Assembly: GCA_021234155.1 (NCBI GenBank)
Contig: JAJEKV010000026.1
Span: 434,001 to 498,000, forward strand
Origin: Isoetes taiwanensis
Lineage: Eukaryota; Streptophyta; Lycopodiopsida; Isoetales; Isoetaceae
Reading direction: 5' to 3'
DNA length: 64,000 bases
The notes beneath the pieces are model-generated. The model was not told the DNA's origin. It ran no database searches and was given only the letters and a program-made list of their open reading frames with translations. Both the position numbers and the translations under genes were made by a program. Shown in pieces: positions 23,364 to 34,940 of the stretch (the stretch's first letter is position 1; the number at the start of each line of letters is the position of its first letter).

Positions 23364-24800
23364 TCATCCATGTTGGATTGTATCTATTGCTAATCCTCCC
23401 TGCAACCTTTGAACCTCTGTCAGTCTCTTTTTTCTTGCCTGCTTGACATTTGTTCCACCATTATCTTGTACTGGTATGATATTATTTTCCCCTGCATCAA
23501 CATCCAGGTTTGCAACATTCTCTATTTGACTAGCAACATCTGTCTCATGTGAAGTTGACCTAACCTCATCTGTTTCAGATTCAATATCAGAATCAGAATA
23601 TGATGGTTGCTCATTTTCTTGAGCGACTTTGACTTCACCACTTCCTTCTTCTTCTTTTATTTCAGATGATTTGCACTCCATATTAACATCATGTGTATTC
23701 ACCTTAGGTATCAATTTATAAAATTGATTTTCATCAAAGATAACATCTCGACTTACCACCACCTTCCTTTTATGAGGATCATACAATCTATAGGCTTTTG
23801 ATTGTGCATCATAGCCTACCATATACGTTATCAGTGATTTGTCATCAAGTTTCTTCCTGAGCTCATCAGGTATATGTACAAATGCCAAGCATCCGTATGC
23901 CTTTAATTTTTCATAATGAGGTACCTTCCCAGACCATAACATTTCTGGAATTGTACCTTGTACTGCCAATGAAGGTAACATGTTTTGTACATGAACAGCA
24001 GCTCTGACAGCTTCCTCCCAAAGAAAATTTGGCAATCCTGAGTATTTTAGCATACTTCTGACTACATTCAAGATTGTCCTGTTCTTCCTTTCTGCTATCC
24101 CATTCTGTTGAGGTGAGTACCTACAAGTAAGTTGTCTTTTAATTCCCTTCTTCTTGCAGTATTGTTTGAATTCATCTGATATAAACTCCCCTCCTCTGTC
24201 TGATCTCAAACACTTAATTTTTCTCCCTGTTTCAGTTTCAACTTCACTAACAAATTGCTTGAATGTTTCAAATGCTGCATCCTTAGTCCTTAAGCAATAG
24301 ACAAATGTCTTCCTGCTAAAATCATCAATAAGGGTCATGAAGTATCTTTTGCCATTTAGGCTTGTTACATTTAGTGGTCCACATAGATCTGTGTGAATCA
24401 GATCTAGCTGTCCTTTGGCCCTTTTAAGAGATTTTTTAAAAGGTAGTCTGCAGTGCTTCCCTAGTATACACCCTGCACACTTTAGCTCTTCTGCATTTTT
24501 GCTAGCATTAATCATTCCCTTTTTTATCAGAAGTTCAATAGTTTTGGAATTCACATGACATAATCTATGATGCCAATTTTCCAAGGTTGGGAGACCAACA
24601 TAATTAATGCTGGGCAGTATATGATCATTGCACAAGCCAAACAAATTGCCAACTCTTTTTCCCAAAAATATTATTTTATTATTGAGGAAAACCTTACAAT
24701 GCAACCTCTCAAATAGGACCTTGTAGCCTAGGTCCACTAACTGAGAGACAGAAATTAAATTCCTTACTAACCCAGGTACACAAAGAACATTTTCCAGTTG
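23364..24800 (-). pseudogene. Copia GAG-pre-integrase and integrase
   Basis: Starts after a frameshift in the stretch reading ENVLCVPGLVRNLISVSQL. Then follow a zinc-binding HHCC region (WHHRLCHV...CAGCILGK), and the rve core with D, D and E in LIHTDLCGPL, CLRSDRGGEF and NGIAERKNRT. The C-terminal region carries AYGCLAFVHIP...GYDAQSKAYRLYDP and an acidic linker. The frame closes with TIQHG and a stop. The integrase core itself appears uninterrupted over about 457 codons. Confidence 0.85.
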
Positions 24801-26003
24801 TAACCGCTTCCCCCACCTACGTCTTCTATTTCTTGAAGGTCACCATTCCCTAATTGAACATGTCCACCTTTTTTCCCTCTGCAACTTTTGAGGATATTGG
24901 AGTTTGCTGCTACTGTTTTTTCAGCTCCAGAATCTATGTTAATTACATCATGATCAATGTTATTCTTAACAAGGGAAAACATTTTAGGAATGCTTACCTC
25001 AGCATCTTCATCGAGCTCATCTTCCTCAATTTGTTTGTCTTCAGCAAGATTAATTGTGGGATTCCTTTTTTGTGGTCCTCTCCTGTTCTCATACCCTCTC
25101 CTGACATTAGGATTCTTATCCTTTCCTGCACTTTTAGGACTTGGACAGCTTGATGCAATATGCCCTTTGCCTTCACAGTTATAGCATATTATCTTTTTTT
25201 CAGTTCTTGGGCAGTCAGCTTTAAGATGGCCATAGCTATTGCAATTATAGCATGGTCCTACCTTCTTTTTCTCCTTTTCCAGTGTACAATACTTCAGAGT
25301 TATCCTCATCGTCATCATGCACTTTACTCTGCTCAAACTCAGTTCGTACTATTTTAATGGCATGCTCCTTGGACTTTGCAATATTCCTTATCAGGGTTGC
25401 AAGATGGAAATTATGAGATACTGCACGAGATATAGCCAACAACTGATATTCTTCATTGAGGATAACTCCAGCATCTTCAAGGTCAGCTATAATAGAGTCA
25501 AACTTCTCAAAAAACTCTGTTATGTTATCCTTTTCGTGCAGCTTTAACCTTCTTAACTGCTTCTCCAAAACATCTATTTGAGATGAAGTCTTGGCTTCAT
25601 ACTCTTTGATTAAATACATCCACATTTCTCTTGGAGTCATACCCCTCAGCTTCAACTTAATTGCAGATCCCACCTTGCAACTGATGATTGCCTGGGCCTC
25701 CATACTTTTTATTTTTTCATCTTCCCCAACTGTTGCAGTACTGGATGAATTCACTGGCCCACTTTCAGCAGTTGCCCTCAAGGTAGATCCTTCACCACTT
25801 GAGCTGGAGCTTGTTCCCCCTTGACTAGAAGTCCCTGCTCTTACAATCACAGGTGAACTACTAGCAGCAGTTGGATCAACCAAATACCATAATTTTTCAA
25901 ACTCCAACACTTCTCTAATGCTCTGCTTCCAAATTTGAAAGCCACCATCACCTTTAAAGACCTCTATAGAATTTAGCAGATTAGCTCCAAAACGAGTGGC
26001 CAT
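24767..26003 (-). pseudogene. Copia gag with zinc knuckles and protease
   Basis: Starts MATRFGANLLNSIEVFKGDG (ATG at 26003), with a helical capsid-like UBN2 region (LEKQLRRLKLHEKDNITEFFEKFDSI). A frameshift at the A/G-rich run near 25260-25330 leads into two CCHC knuckles (CYNCNSYGHLKADC and CYNCEGKGHIASSC). The protease IDSGAEKTV follows, then the frame breaks again near 24775. Confidence 0.8.
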
Positions 26004-26016
26004 GCTTCTTCAACTT

Positions 26017-26029
26017 GGCTCTGATACCA
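26017..26029 (-). promoter_or_regulatory. Copia primer-binding site (initiator-Met tRNA)
   Basis: TGGTATCAGAGCC on the minus strand, complementary to the 3' end of initiator tRNA-Met and the usual plant copia site. The 5' LTR should therefore begin at about 26031 on this strand's upstream side; its outer end could not be fixed because no second LTR is present. Confidence 0.85.
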
Positions 26030-26030
26030 A

Positions 26031-27756
26031 TGAAAAAAATCTATAGAGGTATACTACACAAATGCAAACAAAGTTAGAATCAACTTGTTTCTTGAGAAAT
26101 GACAATTGCGGCAATTCACTAGCACATCACAAAGCCAACAGTATTTGCTTTAATAGTTAAAGGTTAACCATTGAACAATGCATTACAACACTATTGACAA
26201 AAACTCCGAGAACCCAAGCACTTGATATTCAATCAATGTCTATCCGCGCTGGATTCTTCAATCCGATACATGCACATCTATTCTTCCCGCTCATTTTATT
26301 CACAGCTCCGTCGGTTTTGCAGCTCGGCAAGGAGTAGGACACGGCATTCTATTTTCTGCATATGGCTTGAATATCCCACAGGCACAAACATATTTCTGAG
26401 ACTATTCAAACAATATCCCACATACGTTTTCACAATAATGTAGCCACGAACCATTGAATTATTTTGCCTTATGTGTATTGAGTTTTTCTGACTCAATACA
26501 CTTGATACTTGCACCTTCAAAAAGTTGAACTTTAGATGAATCAATCAACCTCCTTAGTGTTGTATGAAGCTGTCAACTCTGTGTTTGTCTGCACCTGCCT
26601 TCAATATGCACTATAACATGATAACACTATTAACACGTATGAAGTGCTCTCTACATTCGTATGAAGTAAACGTTGCGCTTCATATTGTGCTAATGGCATG
26701 TGCAGATCAATAATATCACTTGTGTTATAGATCAAAGGATTTATCAAAATAGATTTGATTTACACTAGCTTTCTGCACAATCTGAAGTGTTGCACCAACC
26801 AAGTACAAGACTTCATATTGTGCAGAATGTTTGTGTGGACCAGATTGAGTCACTATATTGATCAAGAAATGCTATTTAGCTTCATATATGTTGATTTGAT
26901 TATTTGTAACTGCTTTTAGTTTCTATTTTTCTAAGTTTTTTGCAAGGTTTGTGTAGCCCACTTTTTCCTACCAGCTTCATTTGGAGATTGTGTTTTAAAT
27001 AAGTAGGTAAGAAGATAGTCTGACAGATTGCTGAGCTCCTTGGGCACTTTGAATCGAGTGGGCACTCAAGTTTCTATCAATATGCAGGTTATGCAAGCTT
27101 TTCAAAGCGGGTTATTTTGTTGCCTGAACATTAGGAAGTTTCTCAGACATTGTTTTTGTGTAATGTAAAACCTTTGCTACATGACTCGGTCTTAAGTATC
27201 TCTTCAGATCCATCTTCCACAAAGCGGGTAAGATCCGTATTCAGTTTTAGAATGAGACCTATAGCAATGATCAGAATCCTTTATAAGAAAGATCGATGCA
27301 TCTTAAGGTTTGTATATAGTGCTTTCTGCAGAAGTTTTTGCAGATGAACATCCACGAAGGTTTGCTTTCGGATGATCCAATCTCTTTTTGAAACCCACAT
27401 AAATATATGCCTTACATTGCGGCAACGACGGGCACACGTTTATACGATGAGACAATCAAGGCCTCCAATTATGTGCGGCAATGTTATAACGTTTACAAAA
27501 GCCTGCACCCTACATATGCTTAGCAACGCTGGGGTGGCAATCTGTGATGTTCCAGCATAATATACTGTCCGAATACGCATATTATAGGCTCTATGCAATT
27601 AATTTTTCAAGATATGATATATTTTTGCAAGTGCAAAACTTAGCTCATACAATTTAAATAGGAATTAAATAGATCCGGCAGAAGAGATGGCACCGTTTCA
27701 TCTGATATTGTTGTCAAAGCCAAGATAAGAAAGAGAAACAATAGAATGCAGCGAGC
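26031..27756. other. Presumed copia 5' LTR and unassigned intergenic DNA
   Basis: The part next to 26031 should be LTR. A hairpin GTGTATTGAG...CTCAATACAC lies at about 26470-26500. No gene recognised. Confidence 0.4.
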
Positions 27757-27959
27757 TTAGTCCATTAATATACAGAATATACAATATGAGTCTCCCATAT
27801 TCAATAGATCCAACTCCATATTAAAGAACCTTCTATCCAAGATCTTTATCACTTGCGAGTCATCGTTGCTTATCTTTGTCATTTCTGGGAAAGATTGCAA
27901 AACCTCCACAAGATTGTATGTTGCACTTACAACCTCCAACTTGGAAACAATTTGCTCAT

Positions 27960-28680
27960 TGTTGAGAACCTCCATTCTGTTGGCGGATTTTTCCCACAAC
28001 CCCAGCAGGTGGCCTCAAAGGCAGAAATCAGGATCACATTGGGTGCTGCAATATAAGATCAGAAGCTGCAATATGAAATCAGTGTAGAATAAGAGATTTG
28101 AAGAAAAACTTGGAATGGAATAACTTTGGGCCCAAAAGAAAATTCATATAAGCACAAAACTTCAAATACAAAAGGGTCCCTCCATGTCTCTGAACCATGG
28201 AGGGGCCTTTGATCCAGTTCAAGGAGGAGCTGCCACCATCCCAAAGAACTTGGAGCAAGGCAAGAAGAGGAGCCCGTGCTCCTCAGAAATCTTTTATAAA
28301 CATTATTTTTCATCTGGACCTTTAATTTTTGCCTCTTAATCTCCACCTTTGATCTTGCCACTTCATCTCAACCTTTAATTTCGACCCCTTCATCTCCACC
28401 CTTGATCTTGCCTCTTTATCTCAACCTTTAATTTTTGCCTTTTTTAATCTCCACCTTTGATCTTGCCTCTTCATCTTAGCCTTAGATAATGTACCCCTCT
28501 TCAACCACTAAAAAATCTTAGAAGCCCTTAAATTTAAACAACTAGATCTAGGCCCTTTTTTTATTTTTTGGTGCCTTAGACCTTTACAACATTTGGGCTT
28601 TATAATCGACCCCCCCTTTCAATGGTTCTCTTTCTTTTCTCTTTTTTCATGTTGACCGGGTGCCAAAAACCCGGTCAACA
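27960..28680 (-). repeat. LTR (3' LTR in element orientation)
   Basis: Starts TGTTGAGAACC and ends with the palindrome GTTGACCGGGT...ACCCGGTCAAC plus A. Contains a TATA box on minus (TATAAAAG at 28291-28298) and a run of diverged units of CTCCACCTTTGATCTTGCC at about 28335-28480. Confidence 0.93.
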
Positions 28681-28809
28681 TCTCGCCCAAACAAAAAATG
28701 GGCCGGTCCCTTCGGCCCTCTTACTTCAAAGTTTTTCATATATTTAGTACAATAGTTGGTCCCTTAGACTCAATAAGGAACACAACCGAAGTTTTGATAT
28801 CCGAGACTT

Positions 28810-28960
28810 CGAACTCGAAATGATGATAATAATAATTTGGAGGTTTTAGGGTGTACTCCAACACCATAGAATAATAATAATATTTGGAGGTTTAGGGTGT
28901 ACCATAGAATGATGATAGAAATTTGGAGGTTTTAGGGTGTACTCCAACACCATATAATGA
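28810..28960 (+). repeat. Three diverged tandem units in the LTR-element interior
   Basis: ATTTGGAGGTTTTAGGGTGTA occurs three times (near 28836, 28880 and 28919), with ACTCCAACACCATA following the first and third. A separate duplicated CCCATCTTTTTGCTGCAGAT pair lies at about 29636-29697. Confidence 0.75.
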
Positions 28961-30572
28961 GTGTCATGGTAATAGAAAATCAATGGTAATTTTGGGCTTT
29001 GGGAAAGACACATGTAATGCTTGGGGCAAGATGGCTATATTTTTTGGGAAAAAATGATATGAGGGTGGCGCCCAAACAAAAAATGTTTTTTATGCAAGAT
29101 AAGCAATATTGGGGCAAGGAGTGGATACAAGCATGTAAAGATCAATGGGCTGAAGAATGAACATATTGAGACAAAGGGCAAGCGGATAGCAAAGAAAAGT
29201 GGGATCAATGAAATAATAATAAATTGGCTAGTGGCTAAAAATAACTTGTGGCATGAAGCAACGTAGGCAAAAGCAAGGCAAAAATAAACGTGGGCAAAAA
29301 AGGGGTAAAAAGGGAAAATTATGGTAAAAAATGGAAAAGGTGGATGTGGCAAAATGGGGAAAAGGGCAAAACAAGAATACATTTTTTTTTTATATCCGGC
29401 AAGATTGGCGCTCCTATTCTTTGTTCTTTTCTTCAGCATCGCGTCTGCAGCACCTGCTTTAAGCAAAGCTTTAGTAACAAGGGGATTTATTCGGCTCCTT
29501 CTCATCCTTTTCCTCTGTTTCTCTTGTTTTGCAGGCATCTCAACATCTATGGAGGCGACAAGAAATAAGCAGATAGATTCGGCAGCAGACATGGCGGCTA
29601 TGGCGAAAGCAAGCAGCTATTCCTTTTGATACTCCCCATCTTTTTGCTGCAGATCAAGATACTCCTTCCCCTCCCCATCTTTTTGCTGCAGATCAAGATA
29701 TAAAGCAGAGGCATTCAAAGCAGGGCGCATATTGATAGGATTGGAGGGCCAGCCTTGCTAGCTCTCCCAATAAATAGCCAAGAAGTAATGGAATTTGATT
29801 TTTTTTTTTTGCAGCATCCTCTGGCAGCGGGCATCCTATCTGTTACATCCTCTCCTTTTGGTTCTTCCCAGCATCTTCATATAGTAACTTAGACTTCAAT
29901 CTACAGGTTTCGGCCAGGAAAGATTTTAACACGGTTTTTGAAGTGGACTGTGTAGAATGCAAGAAATGGAGCAAAAATAAAATGGGTGTAAAGCACTGTA
30001 GATATAGCAGAGCATGGACTGGATGCAGCAGAGTCTTGTCTTGCTTACAAACAATTGAAATTGTCCCGCCTTCACATTTTCTTCCTTCAACAACAGATGT
30101 GACAGACTGGACAGTGAACAAGATAAGAGTGACGGATGGATGGCAAAGCAATGAAAAGAAATAGATTGATAAAAAAAATGGCAGAACAAAAGCAGCATCA
30201 AGAATGATCTTTGCAGGTCCGGCAGCAGCTTGCAGGTGTGCTCACAGCAGGACGATGGAGCTGAGTGAAGAAAAACTGGCAGAGCATGACAGGAGCAGTG
30301 CAGAAATGGCAGAGCACAGCAAATCAGTGAAAAATTTTCCTTCTCACATCTTCTGAAAAACTCTGGATGCAGCCGCTTCTTGTGTTGCTGAAACCATAGT
30401 GATATTTTTTTCTTCAAGTCATTTGCTTCAAGCACATGTAATAACAGAATGGGCAGTGGCAGAAAAGAGTGATAGAGGACAAAACAATAGAAAAAGGCAA
30501 ATGGTAGGCTAATGGCAAAAATAAAGGACCAGAAAGAAGCAGCACCAAGAATGATCCTTGGGAAAAACACGA

Positions 30573-30589
30573 TCTCGGTAGAACCTCCA
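30573..30589 (-). promoter_or_regulatory. Primer-binding site, tRNA-Gln type
   Basis: The plus strand reads TCTCGGTAGAACCTCCA, three bases from the LTR. This has the form of the 3' end of a plant tRNA-Gln including CCA, so the minus strand would bind that tRNA to prime DNA synthesis. Identification from memory of tRNA sequence. Confidence 0.65.
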
Positions 30590-30592
30590 TTC

Positions 30593-31313
30593 TGTTGAGA
30601 ACCTCCATTCTGTTGGCGGATTTTTCCCACAACCCCAGCAGGTGGCCTCAAAGGCAGAAATCAGGATCACATTGGGTGCTGCAATATAAGATCAGAAGCT
30701 GCAATATGAAATCAGTGTAGAATAAGAGATTTGAAGAAAAACTTGGAATGGAATAACTTTGGGCCCAAAAGAAAATTCATATAAGCACAAAACTTCAAAT
30801 ACAAAAGGGTCCCTCCATGTCTCTGAACCATGGAGGGGCCTTTGATCCAGTTCAAGGAGGAGCTGCCACCATCCCAAAGAACTTGGAGCAAGGCAAGAAG
30901 AGGAGCCCGTGCTCCTCAGAAATCTTTTATAAACATTATTTTTCATCTGGACCTTTAATTTTTGCCTCTTAATCTCCACCTTTGATCTTGCCACTTCATC
31001 TCAACCTTTAATTTCGACCCCTTCATCTCCACCCTTGATCTTTCCTCTTTATCTCAACCTTTAATTTTTGCCTTTTTTAATCTCCACCTTTGATCTTGCC
31101 TCTTCATCTTAGCCTTAGATAATGTACCCCTCTTCAACCACTAAAAAATCTTAGAAGCCCTTAAATTTAAACAACTAGATCTAGGCCCTTTTTTTATTTT
31201 TTGGTGCCTTAGACCTTTACAACATTTGGGCTTTATAATCGACCCCCCCTTTCAATGGTTCTCTTTCTTTTCTCTTTTTTCATGTTGACCGGGTGCCAAA
31301 AACCCGGTCAACA
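30593..31313 (-). repeat. LTR (5' LTR in element orientation)
   Basis: Same 721-bp length as the partner and essentially identical. In this copy the TATA box would drive transcription into the interior. Confidence 0.93.
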
Positions 31314-32021
31314 CTCATCAAATAATCATCTGTCATATGATTAGATGTCAAGTATGGTTTTGCAAATCAAGCATTATTCAAGTTGTAATAGCAAATATAT
31401 ATGCATTGCTATTAAGTATAAACGTATTCTCTGAGTCATATTTTCCAAAATACTTGCCATATACCTTCTCAAAGCTCTTTAAAAACAGAGATTTCTTTCC
31501 ATTTTTGAGCTTAATGATGGACTCAATACATTCAACTTGGGACCAAATAAAAACAAAAAATTGCATAATCAGAGCCAGGAGAAATGTGCCCAAAGCTGAC
31601 CTGATAATCTCCAAGTCTCGAACTAATCAAATAGCTGCATAAGCATGACTAAATGAACTCAAGAACTCTAGGACGAAGGAATATATAGTTTGTCTCTGCT
31701 TCGATTCGTATTACCTGCTTGGTATATCTGAAGCTTTGTCCTTTCTGACATGATACAAAAGTACTCCATTAACTTCCAATAATAATAGCTTCCTACGAAC
31801 AAGTGGGTTTGTAGTAATAGTACATTCTTCTTGTATATAGTTGCCTCCATCTATATTGTCTACCTTGTCTATACCATTTTCAATCTCCTCAATATTGCCC
31901 ATTTCATTTCCATTGACATGGTCCAACTCAATGCAAAGTATATCTTCTACATCATCTTCAGTGACATTATCTCTAGATTATGCAGCTCATTGTTCATACT
32001 GTCAGGAACTTTATCTAGGGT

Positions 32022-32350
32022 GGCACTGAAGAAGGAGCTGATGTTAAAATTAGTTGGGTGAAGTGCGTTATGCCTAAATTTTGTGGGGGGCTGGGGATGA
32101 TTCACTTTCCTCTCCCGAGCAAGGTGCTAATTTCTAAGTTCATATGGCGGATTCTAAATATTGCTGATAATTTCCCAGGGCTGCGTCTCATTCACCAGTC
32201 TTTACAGATGTGCATTTCCTTTGGCTCTGCTTTTCTGTGTTATGTATGTGGTAGGTAGTGTTGCTCTAGTGCACTTCTCCACTGGGTTTTGAGTCCCCCA
32301 TGTACTCTTTGTATTCTTTTGAGTAATAAAGGTCCACGTTCATCAAAAAA
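32022..32350 (+). mobile_element. 5'-truncated LINE fragment
   Basis: Carries the end of a LINE reverse-transcriptase ORF (WVKCVMPKFCGGLGMIHFPL...FIWRIL), the conserved block after the RT domain. A 3' UTR reading TTTGAGTAATAAAGGTCC and a short A-rich tail at 32345 follow. Target duplication not determined. Confidence 0.7.
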
Positions 32351-32841
32351 AGAAAAATAGAAGTTAACTTGATAAAAAAAACATTTTATACACATAAATT
32401 TAAGGAGGAAATATGTTATATTATATTATAAATAGTCAATGGTTTAATACGATAGACCATGTGAGCAAGAATCAGATCAATTTAAAACTAATGCATTAAA
32501 ACTATGGAGGGCTCACCAATAGTGGACCTTTGTCTAATAGTGGAACATGGTAAGATGGTCAATTTTGCCAATAGTGGCCCAATCCATTGTTATTACTATT
32601 TATAGATAGACCCATACTATTTATAGATAGACTTAATTCATGTGAGAATTATGTGGGCTTTGTCTATGTAATTTTTTTCAAGAACAAGAGCTCTCAAGTC
32701 CTGAATTTCAAATCAAAGAGTTCAGACCTCGAAACAGAAGCATCAAAAATTTATTAATAGCAGCCATTCGTTAAATCTCTGAAGTTATACAACTGAAACA
32801 ATGGGATTATGACGCATGAGTGAAGGCCTTGGTTCAGCATT
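32351..32841. other. Non-coding
   Basis: Simple AT-rich DNA with a short TTATTACTATTTATAGATAGAC repeat near 32580-32625; no gene seen. Confidence 0.4.
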
Positions 32842-33203
32842 TTGGATAACAATTTGAAAGTGGCTTGCATGAATGGGGGCGTGGAAATGGTGGATAAGCT
32901 AATCTACCAAAAGGTTAATGTTCATGCGCAAAGAAGCTGGAACAAGAGTGCACCATTGCACATAACATCTAAAAGGTGCAATCAATTGGTTGTGAACAAG
33001 TTTTTGAAGCATCATGGTGTTAACAAAGACATCCTTAGGACGAACAATCTTGGGGATACATCCTTCCACCTAGCTGCAGAGAGTGGCGCCTGCAACATTC
33101 TCAAGACATTTTAAGAAAGATCTGCTCGAGCTCACCGCATTGACCTTCCAAACACAAAAGACCAAACCCCCTTGGCACAAAGCTCCTGGTAAGGATAGAT
33201 TAG
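32842..33203 (+). pseudogene. Ankyrin-repeat protein fragment
   Basis: Reads LKVACMNGGVEMVDKLI, SAPLHITSKRCNQLVVNKFLKHHGV, then NLGDTSFHLAAESGACNILK, which are ankyrin consensus pieces (G.T.LHLAA..G...V...L). A stop at about 33112-33114 interrupts; HRIDLPNTKDQTPLA continues in another frame. There is no suitable start codon. Probably a remnant of a plant ankyrin gene. Confidence 0.6.
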
Positions 33204-33226
33204 ATGCTATAGATTATCTCCGCGTA

Positions 33227-33650
33227 GGCATGCATGCCTCCAATGGTGTCTGCGATAAAACAAAAAGAATGCAATGCTTTTCCAATATCACAAAAAATGG
33301 TTCGTCGTGCAAAACATATAATTATATGGTCATTTTGCTATGGTTGTTATATGATTGTATAGTAGTAGTATTTATAGGGCGCGCTTTAAATTTATAGTTA
33401 ATTTGCCCTCCTAACCTTTGGTTTGGACATGCATGCCTATGCCTATTTTGCATGCATAACACCTTCTCTGCCAGTCAATGCATGCATATGCCTCTTCTCA
33501 TCCGGTCAATCTTAAATTTCCATCCACATGCTTTTGCATGTAAGACCACTTTACATCTAAATGAATCTCAAGTTTACATTAACATGCTTTTGCATGCAAA
33601 GTTCCTTCTAGCCAATCAATCTCAGTCTTCTATTCACATGCATTTGTGAT
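33227..33650. repeat. Cluster of CATGCA (RY-like) motifs
   Basis: At least eight CATGCA/TGCATG occurrences in about 420 bp, several as CATGCATG, embedded in diverged repeats of a phrase like CCAATCAATCT...CACATGCTTTTGCATG. Otherwise no gene. Confidence 0.7.
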
Positions 33651-33680
33651 TCCTTTATTCTATATTACTCATTTCTTTTT

Positions 33681-34105
33681 TTTTTTTGAAGAACGTGATT
33701 TACTTCATATTATACACTCAAAATATTACAAAGTACTTCCAGAAGTAAGAAATGTCCCTGAAGCATCAATCACTTTTAGATGATCACTCCATATTGGAAT
33801 TTTAATACGATCAGGCCAATTGGAGATCTGAAAGCAATTATACAACTTCTTACGAATTTCTTGAAGCACCACCTGAGAAGAAATACGCTTATCATAAAAG
33901 ACCTTTCTTCGCCTTCGCTTCCATACACTCCATATTAGCCAAGACTTTGCCATGTGAAATGCAATCCTTTTAGAAGCAGTCCACTGATTGGGATAAATAC
34001 CCAAAAGAAAGTGCTGACTATCCAAAGATACTCCAAAAAGAGAATGCAGCCAGGACCTAAGACTACTCAGCTCTGCACACAAATATAAACAGTGCTCCAA
34101 TGTTT
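33681..34105 (-). mobile_element. 5'-truncated LINE insertion, 425 bp, with target duplication
   Basis: Flanked by a perfect 13-bp duplication CTCATTTCTTTTT (33668-33680 and 34106-34118). Poly(T) at the low-coordinate end is the tail. The minus strand encodes the LINE C-terminal region (EHCLYLCAELSSLRSWL..., MAKSWLIWSVWKRRRRKVFYD), the segment after the zf-RVT cysteines. Same broad family as the fragments in the macro-repeat. Confidence 0.88.
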
Positions 34106-34118
34106 CTCATTTCTTTTT

Positions 34119-34940
34119 GTCGCCTCCCTTTTTGGCTTGCTCATGATCGCATGCTTCTTTGGCCATAGGCAGCATATAGAATATCAAAAATGCATGAATT
34201 TGAGTAAATTGCATAGGGTTTTTTGGATTCCTATGATCATTCATGCAGTCAAGGCACATGTTTACTTTCTTTTGCCCATATAGGTAATTTCACATGAGAG
34301 CCTTACATTTTCTTTAGCATTACGAAGCACCTAGGGTTTGCAAAATAGGGTGCAATCTTTCATGTTCCCTTTTTTCCAAGGTAATCAACTTTTCTTTGTT
34401 TTGAGGTTCTTGGCACATTTACTTACTCTTGAATTTGCAGTGGCAGGTGGTCAATGGTTTTGTAATCATGGTTCAATCCTAAATAAACAACGATTGTAGG
34501 TGCAACTATGTTTTGTTTGCTCTATAACTATTTCACACTATTATAGTGGGTTCAACTCCCATTCTTTGAATTTATTGATGTCCCCCGTCCTTATAATTTA
34601 ATCACAACTATTTTGGCGTCAATAATCAATTTATTCTCCTGTTTTGGAAGGGATACTAGATTGGCTCTCTATTAACAAGGCAGCAAAGCAATTGCACAGA
34701 TAATTTGTAGCAGAATGGCATCAATTTTTTCTTCCAAAACTTTGCTTACTTTATGATTTTTATTTTTTTAAATCCAAAATCATAAACACAAATCTAAAAA
34801 GTTTTCAAAAGCAACTATATATATTAAACAAGACAAGAAAATAAAACAAAATATTTTTAAGTAAACATATAAATTAAGAGTGGAAAGTAAAATCATCTAT
34901 AGAAAAGGTAGCCAAATTTCCTAAGCCTACATTACTGCTA
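34119..34940. other. Non-coding AT-rich DNA before the macro-repeat
   Basis: No gene or repeat end recognised. Confidence 0.4.

Larger units (their letters stand above)
22777..26030 (-). mobile_element. Ty1/copia retrotransposon, truncated and decayed
   Basis: Order on the minus strand: primer-binding site, gag, zinc knuckles, protease, integrase, reverse transcriptase, which is the Ty1/copia order. The sequence stops within the reverse transcriptase at about 22777, where a MITE-like fragment begins. The YVDD motif, RNase H, polypurine tract and 3' LTR are missing. At least three frameshifts and two in-frame stops are present. Confidence 0.85.
27960..31313 (-). mobile_element. Non-autonomous LTR retrotransposon (LARD-like), 3,354 bp, recent
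   Basis: Two 721-bp LTRs (TG...CA) flank a 1,912-bp interior, with a perfect 5-bp target duplication CTCAT (27955-27959 and 31314-31318). A tRNA-Gln-type primer site next to 30593 sets the orientation to minus. The interior holds no gag, protease, integrase or RT; it has low-complexity T-rich and tandemly repeated segments. Only one LTR difference was noticed by eye (G/T near 28408 versus 31041), so insertion was recent. It must have moved using another element's proteins. Confidence 0.93.
27757..31926 (-). pseudogene. FCP1/NIF-like (HAD) phosphatase pseudogene split by an LTR element
   Basis: Minus-strand pieces lie on both sides of the LTR element. N-terminal piece (about 31926-31711): RRKLLLLEVNGVLLYHV, matching the phosphatase LLVLDLNGxL signature with the catalytic first Asp replaced by Glu. 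A donor-like AG^GTAATA follows. Middle piece (about 31614-31380): FFVFIWSQVECIESII, KSLFLKSFEKVYGKYFGKYD and NTFILNSNAYIF, parallel to the family's W(S) and LIDDSPYK blocks, with DDS lost. Next, PYLTSNHMTDDYL. The C-terminal piece, EQIVSKLEVVSATYNLVEVLQS..., lies at 27959-27757 beyond the insertion. At least one stop and two frame changes are present besides the insertion. Family members dephosphorylate serines in partner proteins; this copy cannot. Confidence 0.6.

Noticed and set aside
26031-27756. Exact copia 5' LTR boundaries
   Set aside because: No second LTR exists in the window to compare, so only the inner edge at the primer site can be placed.
29035-30651. Gag-like protein inside the LTR element
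   Set aside because: The long minus frames are Phe/Leu/Ser-rich low complexity and one runs into the LTR. No zinc knuckle, protease or capsid pattern.
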